From the NCBI RefSeq assembly GCF_000611675.1, contig NZ_JATV01000003.1, forward strand, positions 62,001-126,000: DNA of 64,000 nucleotides. Direction: 5' to 3'. Under the pieces are notes generated by a model. The model made no database searches. It was not told where the DNA came from and saw only the letters and a list, made by a program, of their open reading frames with translations. Position numbers and translations under genes: made by a program. The stretch's first letter is position 1; the number at the start of each line of letters is the position of its first letter. Source of the DNA: Flavobacterium succinicans LMG 10402. Its GTDB lineage: Bacteria > Bacteroidota > Bacteroidia > Flavobacteriales > Flavobacteriaceae. Shown piece after piece: positions 15,768 through 24,092 of the stretch.

Positions 15768-16244
15768 ATGAGTAAAGTATCTTATTATACCGCTGAAGGG
15801 CTAAAAAAATTAAAAGACGAATTGGATCACTTAAAAGGGGTGATGCGTCCTAAAGCTTCGCAGGATATTGCTGATGCAAGAGATAAAGGTGATTTGTCTG
15901 AAAATGCAGAATATGATGCGGCTAAAGAAGCTCAAGGTTTATTGGAAATGCGCATCTCTAAACTAGAGGAGGTTTATGCTAATGCTAGATTGATTGACGA
16001 ATCCCAATTGGATGTGTCTAAAGTTTTGGTGCATTCGAATGTGAAGATTAAGAATCAAGGGAACGGAATGGAAATGAAATATACCTTGGTGGCCGAAAGT
16101 GAAGCGGATTTGAAAACCGGAAAAATATCTGTAACTTCTCCTATCGGGAAAGGTTTGTTGGGTAAAAAAGTAGGCGAAGTTGCTGAAATTACGGTGCCTA
16201 ACGGAGTATTGAAATTTGAAATCATTGAAATTTCTCGCGACTAA
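15768..16244 (+). CDS. greA: Transcription elongation factor GreA
   Basis: A 158-residue GreA. The start is ATG 15768 (MSKVSYYTAEGLKKLKDELD). The open frame extends 20 codons upstream, but that stretch has no family similarity. The N-terminal coiled coil carries the catalytic acidic tip in DKGDLSENAEYDAAKEAQ (about residues 42-59), which enters the RNA-polymerase channel and stimulates transcript cleavage in backtracked complexes. The C-terminal FKBP-like domain contains SPIGKGLLGKKVGE. It is followed 11 bases later by the HIT gene, so the two are likely co-transcribed. Confidence 0.95.
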   Translation: MSKVSYYTAEGLKKLKDELDHLKGVMRPKASQDIADARDKGDLSENAEYDAAKEAQGLLEMRISKLEEVYANARLIDESQLDVSKVLVHSNVKIKNQGNGMEMKYTLVAESEADLKTGKISVTSPIGKGLLGKKVGEVAEITVPNGVLKFEIIEISRD

Positions 16245-16255
16245 AAACAATAGTG

Positions 16256-16645
16256 ATGAGTAGTATTTTTACCAAAATTGTAAATGGCGAAATTCCTTGC
16301 TATAAAGTAGCAGAAGAGGAGCAATTTTTAGCTTTTTTGGATGTTAATCCGAATGCAGTTGGTCATACGCTTTGTATTCCTAAGCAAGAAATTGATAAGC
16401 TTTTTGATATGGATGAGGAATTGTACCTCGGGTTGATGCGTTTCTCAAAGAAAGTTGCTGCTGCACTCGAAAAAACGGTGCCTTGTGAACGTATTGGAAT
16501 GGCTGTAATTGGACTAGAAGTGCCTCATGCGCACGTACATTTAATTCCGATTCATGAAATGAACGAGATGCGTTTTCAAAATAAAGTTGCTTTGACAAAA
16601 GAGGAATTCGAAACTTTGGCAACAAAGATTCAACAGAATTTATAA
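16256..16645 (+). CDS. HIT family protein (histidine-triad nucleotide hydrolase)
   Basis: A 129-residue HIT protein. The family begins IFTKIVNGEIPCYKV, so ATG 16256 (MSSIFTK) is chosen over the GTG three bases upstream. The catalytic HIT motif is HAHVHLIPIHE near residues 96-106. HIT proteins of this size hydrolyse nucleoside phosphoramidates and adenylates; the physiological substrate is unknown. It lies 11 bases after greA and is followed by a strong terminator. Confidence 0.92.
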   Translation: MSSIFTKIVNGEIPCYKVAEEEQFLAFLDVNPNAVGHTLCIPKQEIDKLFDMDEELYLGLMRFSKKVAAALEKTVPCERIGMAVIGLEVPHAHVHLIPIHEMNEMRFQNKVALTKEEFETLATKIQQNL

Positions 16646-16665
16646 AATCTTTTATTCATATATTT

Positions 16666-16708
16666 AAACACGAATAGCAATCTTTGAATGCTGTTCGTGT
16701 TTTTTTTA
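16666..16708 (+). terminator. Terminator after greA-HIT
   Basis: Stem AAACACGAATAGCA (16666-16679) with TGCTGTTCGTGTTT (16689-16702), loop ATCTTTGAA, followed by T residues. Confidence 0.85.
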
Positions 16709-16723
16709 TACCAATTCTCAATT

Positions 16724-17896
16724 ATGAAAATCTTTTTTTCTTATTGCCTCTTTTTTTGTGCCTTACTAATCTTTGGACAAACGAAAGATAATTTTGTTTT
16801 AATAGACGCAAAAATGGCAAAGATTCCGAAATCGTCTACCAAAAACTCAAAAAGTATTGCCGATTATATTGCTACTAATTTTAAGTCAGAAAATGAGAAG
16901 CTAAGAGCTAGTTTTTTTTGGGTGGCATCCAACATTAGTTATGATGTGGCCAATATGGAGAATATCGAATTTAGCGACACTTCGGAACAGAAAATTGATA
17001 AAACGCTTAACACCAGAAAAGGAGTGTGTATTCATTATGCCGAATTGTTTAATGCGATTGTGAGTCAGTTAGGCTTTGAAAGCGTAATCATTGAAGGATA
17101 TACCAAACAATTTGGTAAAGTGGCGGCATTATCTCACGCTTGGTGTGCGGTTAAGAGTGAGGGCAAGTGGTGGTTGTTTGACCCAACTTGGGGTGCAGGC
17201 TCCGTAAACAATGGTGTTTTTACCAAAAAGCTCAATAATTTTTATTTTAAAACATCACCAAAAGCAATGTTGGAAACCCATATGCCTTTTGATTATTTAT
17301 GGCAATTGTCCCGATACCCTATTAGTAATGCTGAATTTATTTCTGGAAAAGTAGTAGTTAATCCAGCTAAGCCTGTTTTTAATTTCGCTGATGAAATAGA
17401 GAAGTTAAAACAAAAGACTGATGAGATTAAGTTATTTGAATGTATCACTAGAATTGAAGATAATGGCTTGTCTACAAAGTTAATAAAAGACTATTTCGAA
17501 AATAAAAAGAACGAATTATCAGGAAAGAGAAACAATCAAGCGGTTGAAAAATTGAATTTGATTGTAGAAGAAAGTAATGCTGCAACAGCTATGTTCAATG
17601 ATTTTATTTTTTATAGAAATAAAAAGTTTAAACCAACTTTGTCTGATGATACAATTAGAGAAATGATTGCTGCACCCAAAGCAAAAGTAGTAAAATGTCA
17701 AAAAGATTTGGATGGTATTGGCACTCTTAACGATAGCAATAGAGCGACATTGACAGCTTTTCGAAAAAACTTATCCGAATTATTATTGCAAATAGAAGAA
17801 CAAGAAAAGTTTGTAAACGAGTATTTGAGTAAAGGTAAACTGGCTCGAAAATCGATGTTTAACAAAGTAACTTGGTTCGGTTTGCCTGTAAATTAA
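16724..17896 (+). CDS. Exported transglutaminase-like (cysteine protease fold) protein
   Basis: A 390-residue protein with a signal peptide (MKIFFSYCLFFCALLIFGQ), so probably periplasmic. ATG 16724 is preferred: an upstream in-frame TTG at 16688 falls inside the preceding terminator. The transglutaminase-like triad is present: Cys in TRKGVCIHYAELF near residue 109, His in LSHAWCAV near 143, Asp in FDPTWGAG near 158. The order and spacing match bacterial proteins related to the Cyk3/kyphoscoliosis-peptidase group. The C-terminal 180 residues are charged and partly helical with no known domain. It could be a protease or crosslinking enzyme; the substrate is unknown. It ends at a bidirectional terminator. 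Confidence 0.82.
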   Translation: MKIFFSYCLFFCALLIFGQTKDNFVLIDAKMAKIPKSSTKNSKSIADYIATNFKSENEKLRASFFWVASNISYDVANMENIEFSDTSEQKIDKTLNTRKGVCIHYAELFNAIVSQLGFESVIIEGYTKQFGKVAALSHAWCAVKSEGKWWLFDPTWGAGSVNNGVFTKKLNNFYFKTSPKAMLETHMPFDYLWQLSRYPISNAEFISGKVVVNPAKPVFNFADEIEKLKQKTDEIKLFECITRIEDNGLSTKLIKDYFENKKNELSGKRNNQAVEKLNLIVEESNAATAMFNDFIFYRNKKFKPTLSDDTIREMIAAPKAKVVKCQKDLDGIGTLNDSNRATLTAFRKNLSELLLQIEEQEKFVNEYLSKGKLARKSMFNKVTWFGLPVN

Positions 17897-17914
17897 TCTT
17901 TGGATGTCAGAAAC

Positions 17915-17949
17915 AAAAAAGGGGATTTCAAATTGAAATCCCCTTTTTT
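17915..17949. terminator. Bidirectional terminator
   Basis: Perfect 15-bp stem AAAAAAGGGGATTTC / GAAATCCCCTTTTTT with loop AAATT, between the convergent transglutaminase-like (+) and GlsB-like (-) genes. Confidence 0.92.
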
Positions 17950-17964
17950 ATATGAACTATGAAA

Positions 17965-18204
17965 TTATTTTTTAAATAAACTGATGACGAAAAGTAGTAC
18001 CCAAGCACCTCCAGCAGCTATTATAATTTGCCAAAGTAGACCACCACCACCAATTCCTAATTTCCCAGCAAGCCAACCTCCAATAATACTACCAACAATA
18101 CCCACAATGATATTACCAAATAAACCAAAGCCGCTACCCTTCCAAAGTTGTCCACCTAGCCATCCTGAAATGGCACCGATCAAAAGAAAATACAAAAATT
18201 CCAT
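17965..18204 (-). CDS. GlsB/YeaQ/YmgE family membrane protein
   Basis: A 79-residue protein of three hydrophobic helices separated by glycine-rich turns: FLLIGAISGWLGGQLWKG, then LFGNIIVGIVGSIIGGWLAGKLG, then LLWQIIIAAGGAWVLLFVISL. This is the transglycosylase-associated (GlsB/YeaQ) family, often induced by stress but of unknown biochemical function. Length and layout are typical. It is separated from the histidine kinase downstream on the same strand by about 60 bases and shares a terminator with the opposing gene. Confidence 0.88.
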   Translation of the reverse strand: MEFLYFLLIGAISGWLGGQLWKGSGFGLFGNIIVGIVGSIIGGWLAGKLGIGGGGLLWQIIIAAGGAWVLLFVISLFKK

Positions 18205-18265
18205 AAGTCTATTTTTTAAGTTATCCCTTAAAATTAATCGAAAAAGAATCTTAAAGCCAATAAAA

Positions 18266-19411
18266 TCAGAATTTTACAAAAATTAACTGCATTACTGTTC
18301 CTTTTCCTACTTCTGACTGCAATACTTTTATTGTTCCTTTGTGATAATCTTCAACAATGCGTTTGGTTAAGGACAAGCCTAATCCCCATCCTCTTTTTTT
18401 GGTCGTATAGCCAGGCTCAAAGATTTTTTTAAATTGATTTTTTGGAATACCGCTTCCGGTATCTGAAATGGTAATTTTCACAATGTCGTTTTCTTCTTCA
18501 ATGGCTAAATGTAATTTACCTTTCCCTTTCATCGCATCAATGGCATTTTTAACCATATTTTCTATGGTCCAGCTATGCAAAGTAGGATTCAATTGTACTA
18601 AAATGTTTTTTTGAGGTGTCGAAATTGAAAATTCAATCTGCTTAGAAAATCTAGATTGTAAATAGTCATAAGAAAGTAAAGTTTCTGAAACTATATCTTT
18701 AGTTTCGAGTTTGGGTTCTGAACCAATTTTTGAAAAACGATCAGTAATGGTTTGCAGACGTTCAATATCTTTTTCTATTTCTTGGGTAGTGGACTCAGCA
18801 ACTTCTTCGGCTTTTAAAAGTTCGACCCAGCCAATTAAGGACGACAATGGTGTGCCAATTTGATGAGCAGTTTCTTTGGCCATACCAGCCCAAAGTTTAT
18901 TTTGAGTAGCCATTTTAGTGCTTTTGTAATAATTGAAAACCAATCCGGCAAATAAAACGATAATGAGTAGCAAGGCAACTGGATAGTATTTTAATTGATT
19001 CAGTAAAGCAGAATTGCCATAGTATAATTTTTGAATTTTCCCTGGCGCATATGTAATGGTGATTGGATCGTTTTCTCTTTTTAATTGTTGTAAAAAAAGA
19101 TGCGATTTTTGGGCGTTATTGACGATGGAGGTATCAATATTAACTGTATTAATAATGTGCTCGTTTTCAGTTAAGATAATGGGTATGGAGTTGTTGTTGC
19201 TAAAAATCAGCAGCGGTAAATCCACATCGGTATTTTCGTCGGCATTGATTAATGTTTTTTGGGCGTTGGCCCAAAGATTCATTTTGATGCGCTCTTCATT
19301 TTTAAAAATTTGAAAAAAAGTAAACGTATTCCAAAGAATTAAAGCCACCAATAAAAAACAGAAGGTGACAATAATCCAGCGGGTGGTGTTGCTTTGGTTA
19401 GAAAAGTGCAT
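18266..19411 (-). CDS. Sensor histidine kinase, orphan
   Basis: A 381-residue membrane histidine kinase. The start is taken at ATG 19411 (MHFSNQSNTTRW); the longer frame begins with TTG. A first membrane helix (IIVTFCFLLVALILWNTF) and a second (YYPVALLLIIVLFAGLVFNYY, near residue 140) flank an extracytoplasmic sensor region of about 100 residues without a recognised domain. The H-box is MAKETAHQIGTPLSSLIGW near 175-193. The ATPase domain has NMVKNAIDAM (N box), DTGSGIP (G1) and GWGLGLSLTKRIV (G2). No response regulator lies nearby, so its partner is unknown. Confidence 0.9.
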   Translation of the reverse strand: MHFSNQSNTTRWIIVTFCFLLVALILWNTFTFFQIFKNEERIKMNLWANAQKTLINADENTDVDLPLLIFSNNNSIPIILTENEHIINTVNIDTSIVNNAQKSHLFLQQLKRENDPITITYAPGKIQKLYYGNSALLNQLKYYPVALLLIIVLFAGLVFNYYKSTKMATQNKLWAGMAKETAHQIGTPLSSLIGWVELLKAEEVAESTTQEIEKDIERLQTITDRFSKIGSEPKLETKDIVSETLLSYDYLQSRFSKQIEFSISTPQKNILVQLNPTLHSWTIENMVKNAIDAMKGKGKLHLAIEEENDIVKITISDTGSGIPKNQFKKIFEPGYTTKKRGWGLGLSLTKRIVEDYHKGTIKVLQSEVGKGTVMQLIFVKF

Positions 19412-19747
19412 ATGAATTTTTTTAATGGATGCCAAACTGTTGAATCATTGTCAAATAAAGGTTGAATGTAATAAAAACCAAAATGAATGGTGCTTTTTTT
19501 ATACCATATGCCTTAATTAATCTCTTGATTTAGTGTGAATACTTTTTGTTTCTGCCAAAATTTTAAATGACCGATGCAATTGAAACGATAAAGATAACGC
19601 AATTAACTAAAATGTATTTTGGTAATAGTTAAAGAAAACTGAGGATTTTTTAACTATTTTTTTGATCATTATCCTTAGGTTTGGCCGATAAATACCCTTG
19701 GTTTTGTTTACTTTTGTGGCTGCAAAATCGCTCTTAAATCTTCGTTT
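19412..19747. other. Intergenic region between divergent genes
   Basis: About 336 AT-rich bases with no credible gene. It should hold promoters for both the histidine kinase (-) and the flavin reductase (+). A -7-like TACTTTTG at 19709-19716 is well placed for the flavin reductase, but no TTG is at normal spacing. An AGTTAAA ... TTTAACT inverted repeat lies near 19627-19655. Nothing else stands out. Confidence 0.5.
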
Positions 19748-20623
19748 ATGGTAAGTATTGATCCAAAAAGCATTTCCACTGCCCAGTTACAGGGGTATTT
19801 ACAAAGTAGTGTGGGACCAAGGCCTATTGCCTTCGCAAGTACTGTAGATGGTAATGGCACGCCTAATTTGTCACCTTTTAGCTTTTTTAATGTCTTTAGT
19901 GCTAATCCGCCTATTTTGGTTTTTTCGCCTGCGCGAAGAGTTCGAGACAATACCACCAAACATACCCTGAAAAATGCGGAAAGTACCGGAGAAGTGGTGA
20001 TTAATGTGGTGAACTATGATATGGTACAGCAAACATCATTGTCTAGTACTGAATATCCAGAAGGGGTCAATGAGTTTTTGAAGTCAGGTTTTACTCCGAT
20101 TGCTTCAGATCTTGTGAAGCCTTTTCGAGTAAAAGAATCTCCGGTGCAATTTGAATGCAAAGTAACGCAGATTATTGCCTTAGGTACCGAAGGTGGTGCG
20201 GGTAATTTGGTGGTGTGCGAAGTCGTGAAATTGCATATTAGTGAGGCTGTTTTGGATGCTAACGGCGCCATAGATCAATATAAAATTGATTTGGTCTCTA
20301 GATTGGGAGGCAATTGGTATTCTCGAGCAAATGCAGGACTTTTTGAAGTTGAAAAACCATTAAATACTTTAGGGATTGGAGTAGACGCCATTCCGGATTT
20401 TATCAAAGAAAGCGATTTTTTTGATGGGAATGATTTAGGTAAATTGGGGAATGTAGAAAAAATTCCAACGCAAGAAGAAATTGCTATATTTGTAAAAGAA
20501 AATTTTGAAGTCAAAGCTGTATTAAGTGCCGACGATTTAGACAAAAAGTTTCAGAAAGCCAAAGAATACTTGGCAAAAGACCGCGCCATTGAGGCCTGGA
20601 AGTTATTATTAGCAAAGAAATAA
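19748..20623 (+). CDS. Flavin reductase family / FMN-binding split-barrel protein
   Basis: A 291-residue protein. The first 210 residues are a flavin-reductase-like split barrel: VGPRPIAFASTVDGNGTPNLSPFSFFNVFSANPP (residues 22-55) is the classic FMN-binding region, followed by DNTTKHTLKN. It probably reduces or binds FMN using NAD(P)H. The last 80 residues are a helical tail absent from minimal flavin reductases. The DUF3127 gene starts 12 bases downstream, so the two may be co-expressed. The partner oxygenase, if any, is not in the window. Confidence 0.85.
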   Translation: MVSIDPKSISTAQLQGYLQSSVGPRPIAFASTVDGNGTPNLSPFSFFNVFSANPPILVFSPARRVRDNTTKHTLKNAESTGEVVINVVNYDMVQQTSLSSTEYPEGVNEFLKSGFTPIASDLVKPFRVKESPVQFECKVTQIIALGTEGGAGNLVVCEVVKLHISEAVLDANGAIDQYKIDLVSRLGGNWYSRANAGLFEVEKPLNTLGIGVDAIPDFIKESDFFDGNDLGKLGNVEKIPTQEEIAIFVKENFEVKAVLSADDLDKKFQKAKEYLAKDRAIEAWKLLLAKK

Positions 20624-20634
20624 ATATATATATC

Positions 20635-21015
20635 ATGGAAGTTTTAGGAAAAGTAAAAGTAATCAACCCTGTTCAACAAGTTAGTGCCTCTTTTAAAAAG
20701 AGAGAAGTAGTAGTGATTACAGATGAGCAATATCCTCAACATATTTCGATTGAGTTTCAGCAAGACAAAACGGATTTGTTAAACAGTTATGCTGTAGGTG
20801 AGCCAGTTAAAGTTTCTATCAATTTAAGAGGTAGAGAATGGGTAAGCCCACAAGGAGAAGTGAGACATTTTAATACTATCGTGGGATGGAGAATTGAGAA
20901 ACAAGCTCCAGTTGCGGCAGCAGCTCCTACGCAAGCTCCTCCAATGCCAACACCAGAAACTTTTGCTCCTGCTACTAGTTTTAATGAAGAAGAGGCTGAC
21001 GATTTACCTTTCTAA
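20635..21015 (+). CDS. DUF3127 protein with SSB-like acidic C-terminal tip
   Basis: A 126-residue protein of the DUF3127 family. The N-terminal 90 residues look like a small beta-barrel (OB-type) domain: MEVLGKVKVINPVQQVSASF through VGWRIEKQ. An Ala/Pro/Thr-rich linker follows and the protein ends EEEADDLPF. That ending closely resembles the DDxxPF tip of single-stranded-DNA-binding protein, through which SSB recruits repair and replication proteins. A DNA-binding or SSB-like role is therefore suggested, but it is inference. It follows the flavin reductase by 12 bases and ends at a terminator. Confidence 0.8.
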   Translation: MEVLGKVKVINPVQQVSASFKKREVVVITDEQYPQHISIEFQQDKTDLLNSYAVGEPVKVSINLRGREWVSPQGEVRHFNTIVGWRIEKQAPVAAAAPTQAPPMPTPETFAPATSFNEEEADDLPF

Positions 21016-21042
21016 TAGGTTAAATATCAAATTATAAATTCC

Positions 21043-21086
21043 AAATTCCAAAGCAGTAAGTTGTGTTGGGATTTGGAATTTTTTTT
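21043..21086 (+). terminator. Terminator after DUF3127 gene
   Basis: AAATTCCAAA (21043-21052) pairs with TTTGGAATTT (21072-21081) across a 19-base loop, followed by T residues. The 5' arm is doubled (AAATTCCA twice), like the spacer between rpsB and tsf. Confidence 0.65.
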
Positions 21087-21121
21087 GATGGCATTTTTAA
21101 TTAAATTATTGAACGTAAAAG

Positions 21122-21760
21122 ATGTATCATTTATCTAAAAACTTATTTTTTCCACCTGTTTCTGAGGCAAATGCTGATGGGATATTGGCTATTGGAGGTG
21201 ATTTATCTCCAGAGCGTTTACAGTTGGCTTATTCAAGTGGAATTTTCCCTTGGTTTGAAGACGATCAACCTATTATTTGGTGGTCACCCGATCCTAGAAT
21301 GGTGCTTTTTTTAGAGGATTTGGTGGTGTCAAAAAGTATGCGAAACATTTTGAATCGAAATCTTTTTAAGGTTACTTTTAATCAAGATTTTAGATCTGTT
21401 ATTTCTTATTGCCAACAAGTAAAACGCGATGGGCAATCGGGGACTTGGATTACTAACGACATGATCGAGGCTTATTGTAAATTACACGAATTAGGGAAAG
21501 CAACATCAGTAGAGGTTTGGCAAGACGATCAATTGGTAGGTGGGTTGTATGGTGTAGATTTAGGCCATGTTTTTTGTGGGGAGAGTATGTTTTCGTTGGT
21601 TTCTAATGCATCAAAAGTGGCGTTCATTACCTTGGTCAACCATCTCAAGGCGAAAAATTACCGTCTTTTGGATTGTCAAGTGTATAATGATCATTTAGCC
21701 AGTTTGGGTTGCGTAGAAATAGAACGAGCCGATTTTATGAGTATTTTGAAATCAAAATAA
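21122..21760 (+). CDS. aat: Leucyl/phenylalanyl-tRNA--protein transferase
   Basis: A 212-residue Aat. It adds Leu or Phe from aminoacyl-tRNA to proteins with N-terminal Lys or Arg, marking them for ClpS/ClpAP degradation. Family motifs are clear: FPPVSEANADGILAIGGDLSPERL at 11-34, YSSGIFPWFEDDQPIIWWSPDPR at 37-59, and GGLYGVDLGHVFCGESMFS near 140-158. Length is normal. It is a single gene; the region after it holds the long inverted repeat 21797-21970 rather than a simple terminator. Confidence 0.95.
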   Translation: MYHLSKNLFFPPVSEANADGILAIGGDLSPERLQLAYSSGIFPWFEDDQPIIWWSPDPRMVLFLEDLVVSKSMRNILNRNLFKVTFNQDFRSVISYCQQVKRDGQSGTWITNDMIEAYCKLHELGKATSVEVWQDDQLVGGLYGVDLGHVFCGESMFSLVSNASKVAFITLVNHLKAKNYRLLDCQVYNDHLASLGCVEIERADFMSILKSK

Positions 21761-21796
21761 AGAAAGGCATCACGCTTTTGTTTGCCGTGATATAGA

Positions 21797-21970
21797 GCAT
21801 TCGCTTTTAAAAATATCCACCACGAATTCACTAATGAATCACGAATTAAAATGTGTTTTAATGACACGAATTATTAATGTTGCTGGAATTCGTGACATTC
21901 AATTTCAGTTTCGATGACAATTAGTGTCAATTGGTGTAATTTGTGGCTAACTTTTTTTAAATGCGAATGC
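21797..21970. repeat. Long imperfect inverted repeat (MITE-like)
   Basis: GCATTCGC (21797-21804) and GCGAATGC (21963-21970) are exact inverted ends. Inward, about 50 bases of each arm remain largely complementary (CCACGAATTCAC on the left; GTGTAATTTGTGG on the right). An inner hairpin of CACGAATT / AATTCGTG sits in the centre. The element fills the space between convergent aat and thiF and contains no gene. Confidence 0.65.
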
Positions 21971-22011
21971 CCTGGCCGTGATACCCTATTGTTTTAAAAA
22001 GCTAAACTTCA

Positions 22012-22722
22012 TTAAAACCGCAGTTTGGTAAATCCCCAATTTAGGGTAGAAAATAGCAGTAATTCATTTTCTAAAGTAGGCAAATCCATAATCAATTTTA
22101 GCGTTTCGTGTGCCATCATCGTTCCAATCATTCCTGGAAGAGTCCCCAATACTCCATTTACATTGCAATTAGGTACTTTTTTTGGATCGGGTGGTTCCGG
22201 AAATAAATCCCGAAGGTTCTTGCTTCCTTTATGATTGAAAACCGCCATTTGCCCTTCGAATTGTAGGATGCTACCGTAAACTAAAGATTTTCCTAAAGCG
22301 ACGCAAGTATCGTTGACTAAATATCTTGTGGTAAAATTATCGCATCCATCCACTACGACATCGAATTTTTGAATGATTTCAGAGGCGTTTTCTGAGCTGA
22401 GTTTGGATTCAAAAGCTTCTACTGTAATCAAAGGATTCAACTCCTCTAATTTTTCTTTGGCCATCAACGCTTTTGATAACCCTACTTGGTTTCCGGTGTA
22501 TAAAATTTGCCGATGAAGGTTGTGGATTTCGATTTTGTCAAAATCAATAATTCCTATGGTTCCTACTCCTGCGGTAGCGATGTATTGCAAAATTGGACAA
22601 CCTAAGCCTCCGGCACCTATCACCAATACTTTGGCTTTTTTGAGTTTTTCTTGTCCTGAATCGCCTATTTCAGGCAGCATAGTTTGTCGGTTATATCGAA
22701 GAAATTCTTGTATGATACTCAT
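22012..22722 (-). CDS. thiF: ThiF/MoeB-type adenylyltransferase (E1-like)
   Basis: A 236-residue E1-like enzyme that adenylates the C-terminal glycine of ThiS. It has the nucleotide-binding GAGGLGCPILQYIATAGVG near residues 35-53, DFDKIEIHNLHRQILY with the catalytic Arg, and VVVDGCDNFTTRYLVND. The region that in MoeB reads CAEAGVLG is here CNVNGVLG, and the paired CxxC zinc-binding motifs of E. coli ThiF/MoeB are not evident. It is the last gene of the thiamine operon, after thiH and repeat copy 3. A MoeB role cannot be excluded, but the context favours thiazole synthesis. Confidence 0.88.
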   Translation of the reverse strand: MSIIQEFLRYNRQTMLPEIGDSGQEKLKKAKVLVIGAGGLGCPILQYIATAGVGTIGIIDFDKIEIHNLHRQILYTGNQVGLSKALMAKEKLEELNPLITVEAFESKLSSENASEIIQKFDVVVDGCDNFTTRYLVNDTCVALGKSLVYGSILQFEGQMAVFNHKGSKNLRDLFPEPPDPKKVPNCNVNGVLGTLPGMIGTMMAHETLKLIMDLPTLENELLLFSTLNWGFTKLRF

Positions 22723-22752
22723 GTGTTTTGGTTTAAAAATGGTGTTGTTAGC

Positions 22753-22859
22753 AATTGTACGTGAGGGATAGGAGCGGCATCCTCTTGGGGCGGGGTTCGC
22801 CCCAAGAGATATAGCGGATAGCCCGACCCGAAGTTTTTACGTAGGGTCACGTCCAAATT
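22753..22859. repeat. Structured intergenic repeat, copy 3 of 4 (variant)
   Basis: Outer arms ACGTGA (22759-22764) and TCACGT (22847-22852) carry paired G:C-to-A:T changes relative to copy 1. GGGATAGGAGCGGCATCC, then hairpin CTCTTGGGGCG / CGCCCCAAGAG, then TAGCGGATAGCCCGACCC and GGGTCAC follow. Here the long hairpin occupies the first internal position and the second arm is short. On the minus strand it begins a few bases after the thiH stop and precedes thiF. Confidence 0.78.
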
Positions 22860-22863
22860 ATGA

Positions 22864-23985
22864 CTATGTTTTTTGATGAACGAAATAGGGGTCGTCTTTC
22901 CAAACGGGTTCATAGCCTTTGTTACTGATTATTTGTGCAATTTCATTTACAGTACGTTCATCGCTAATTTCGAATTGTTCCAAAGATTGCGGGTCTACGA
23001 CATAGCCTCCGGGGTTGGTTTTAGAACCTGCACTCATACTCGTCACGCCAAGAGGAATACTATTGTTTCTGAATTTTTCGTTTTCTCGGGTCGAAATGGA
23101 GATTTCTAAATCTTCATTCCATAAACGATAGGCGCAGATGAGTTGAGTCAAATCTTTGTCGTCCATAATAAAATTGGGTTCGATGATGCCCTCGGCTGGT
23201 CGTAAGCGCGGGAAAGAAACAGAGTATTTGGTACGCCAATAGGTTCTTTGCAAATAGTCTAAATGTAAGGCGTTGAAAAAACTATCGGTACGCCAATCTT
23301 CAAGGCCTAACAAAACACCTAGACCAATTTTGTGAATGCCTGCTTTGCCAATACGATCTGGCGTGTCTAGCCTGAAATCAAAATTGGATTTCTTACCCTT
23401 GGTGTGGTATTTTTTGTAGACTTCTTGGTGATACGTCTCCTGATAGACTAAAACGGAATAGACTCCTGCTTGATGCAAACGCTCATATTCTTCTTGCGAA
23501 AGGGGCTGTACTTCTACAGAAATGTTTGAAAAAGTGTTTTTGATTTGGTCAATTGCATTGAGAAAATAGTTGATGTTTACGGTATAATTGGCTTCTCCTG
23601 TTACCAATAATACATGGTCAAAACCTAGTTTTTTTAGGGCATCAACTTCTAGTTTTATTTCACTATCGGTTAATGTTTTTCGTTTAATTTTATTGTCCAA
23701 ACTAAAGCCGCAATAGGTACAAATGTTTTGGCATTCGTTGCTCAAATACAAAGGGGCATACATTTGTATGGTTTTGCCAAAACGTTTTTTGGTTAGCTCG
23801 TGACTTATTTGCGCCATTTGTTCCAAATAAGGCTGGGCCGCAGGCGAAATCAAAGCTAGAAAATCATCGAGATTGCGTTTGGTTTTGGTTAAAGCTTGTT
23901 CGACTTCTTTGGAAGTTGTCTGATAGATTTTAGTTTGAATCTTGTCCCAACTGTATTGTTCGAAAATTGATTTGAATGTGTTCAT
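22864..23985 (-). CDS. thiH: 2-iminoacetate synthase ThiH (radical SAM)
   Basis: A 373-residue radical-SAM enzyme that cleaves tyrosine to dehydroglycine, used for the thiazole ring, releasing p-cresol. The cluster motif is CQNICTYCG near residues 86-94 (Cx3Cx2C). Downstream are HVLLVTGEANYTVN and TPDRIGKAGIHKIGLGVLLGLEDWRTD, typical of ThiH. Use of ThiH rather than the oxygen-dependent ThiO makes thiazole synthesis oxygen-independent. It follows thiG after a 107-base spacer and precedes thiF, separated by repeat copy 3. The ATG at 23985 fits the family length. Confidence 0.94.
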   Translation of the reverse strand: MNTFKSIFEQYSWDKIQTKIYQTTSKEVEQALTKTKRNLDDFLALISPAAQPYLEQMAQISHELTKKRFGKTIQMYAPLYLSNECQNICTYCGFSLDNKIKRKTLTDSEIKLEVDALKKLGFDHVLLVTGEANYTVNINYFLNAIDQIKNTFSNISVEVQPLSQEEYERLHQAGVYSVLVYQETYHQEVYKKYHTKGKKSNFDFRLDTPDRIGKAGIHKIGLGVLLGLEDWRTDSFFNALHLDYLQRTYWRTKYSVSFPRLRPAEGIIEPNFIMDDKDLTQLICAYRLWNEDLEISISTRENEKFRNNSIPLGVTSMSAGSKTNPGGYVVDPQSLEQFEISDERTVNEIAQIISNKGYEPVWKDDPYFVHQKT

Positions 23986-24092
23986 TGTTTTTTATTTAGA
24001 AGACTTAATGATAGAGTTCATTAAGTTTCACAGTAATTCCATAAAGACTTCTTGAACTTTGTGTCTTCTTCGTGTCTTTGTGTTTAAGAGAG
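23986..24092. repeat. Repetitive spacer between thiG and thiH
   Basis: Contains ACTTAATGA / TCATTAAGT (about 24005-24027), an 8- to 9-bp inverted repeat, then TTTGTGTCTTCTTCGTGTCT and TTGTGTTT (24058-24086), a run of related GTGTCTT units. It has no coding potential. Confidence 0.45.
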
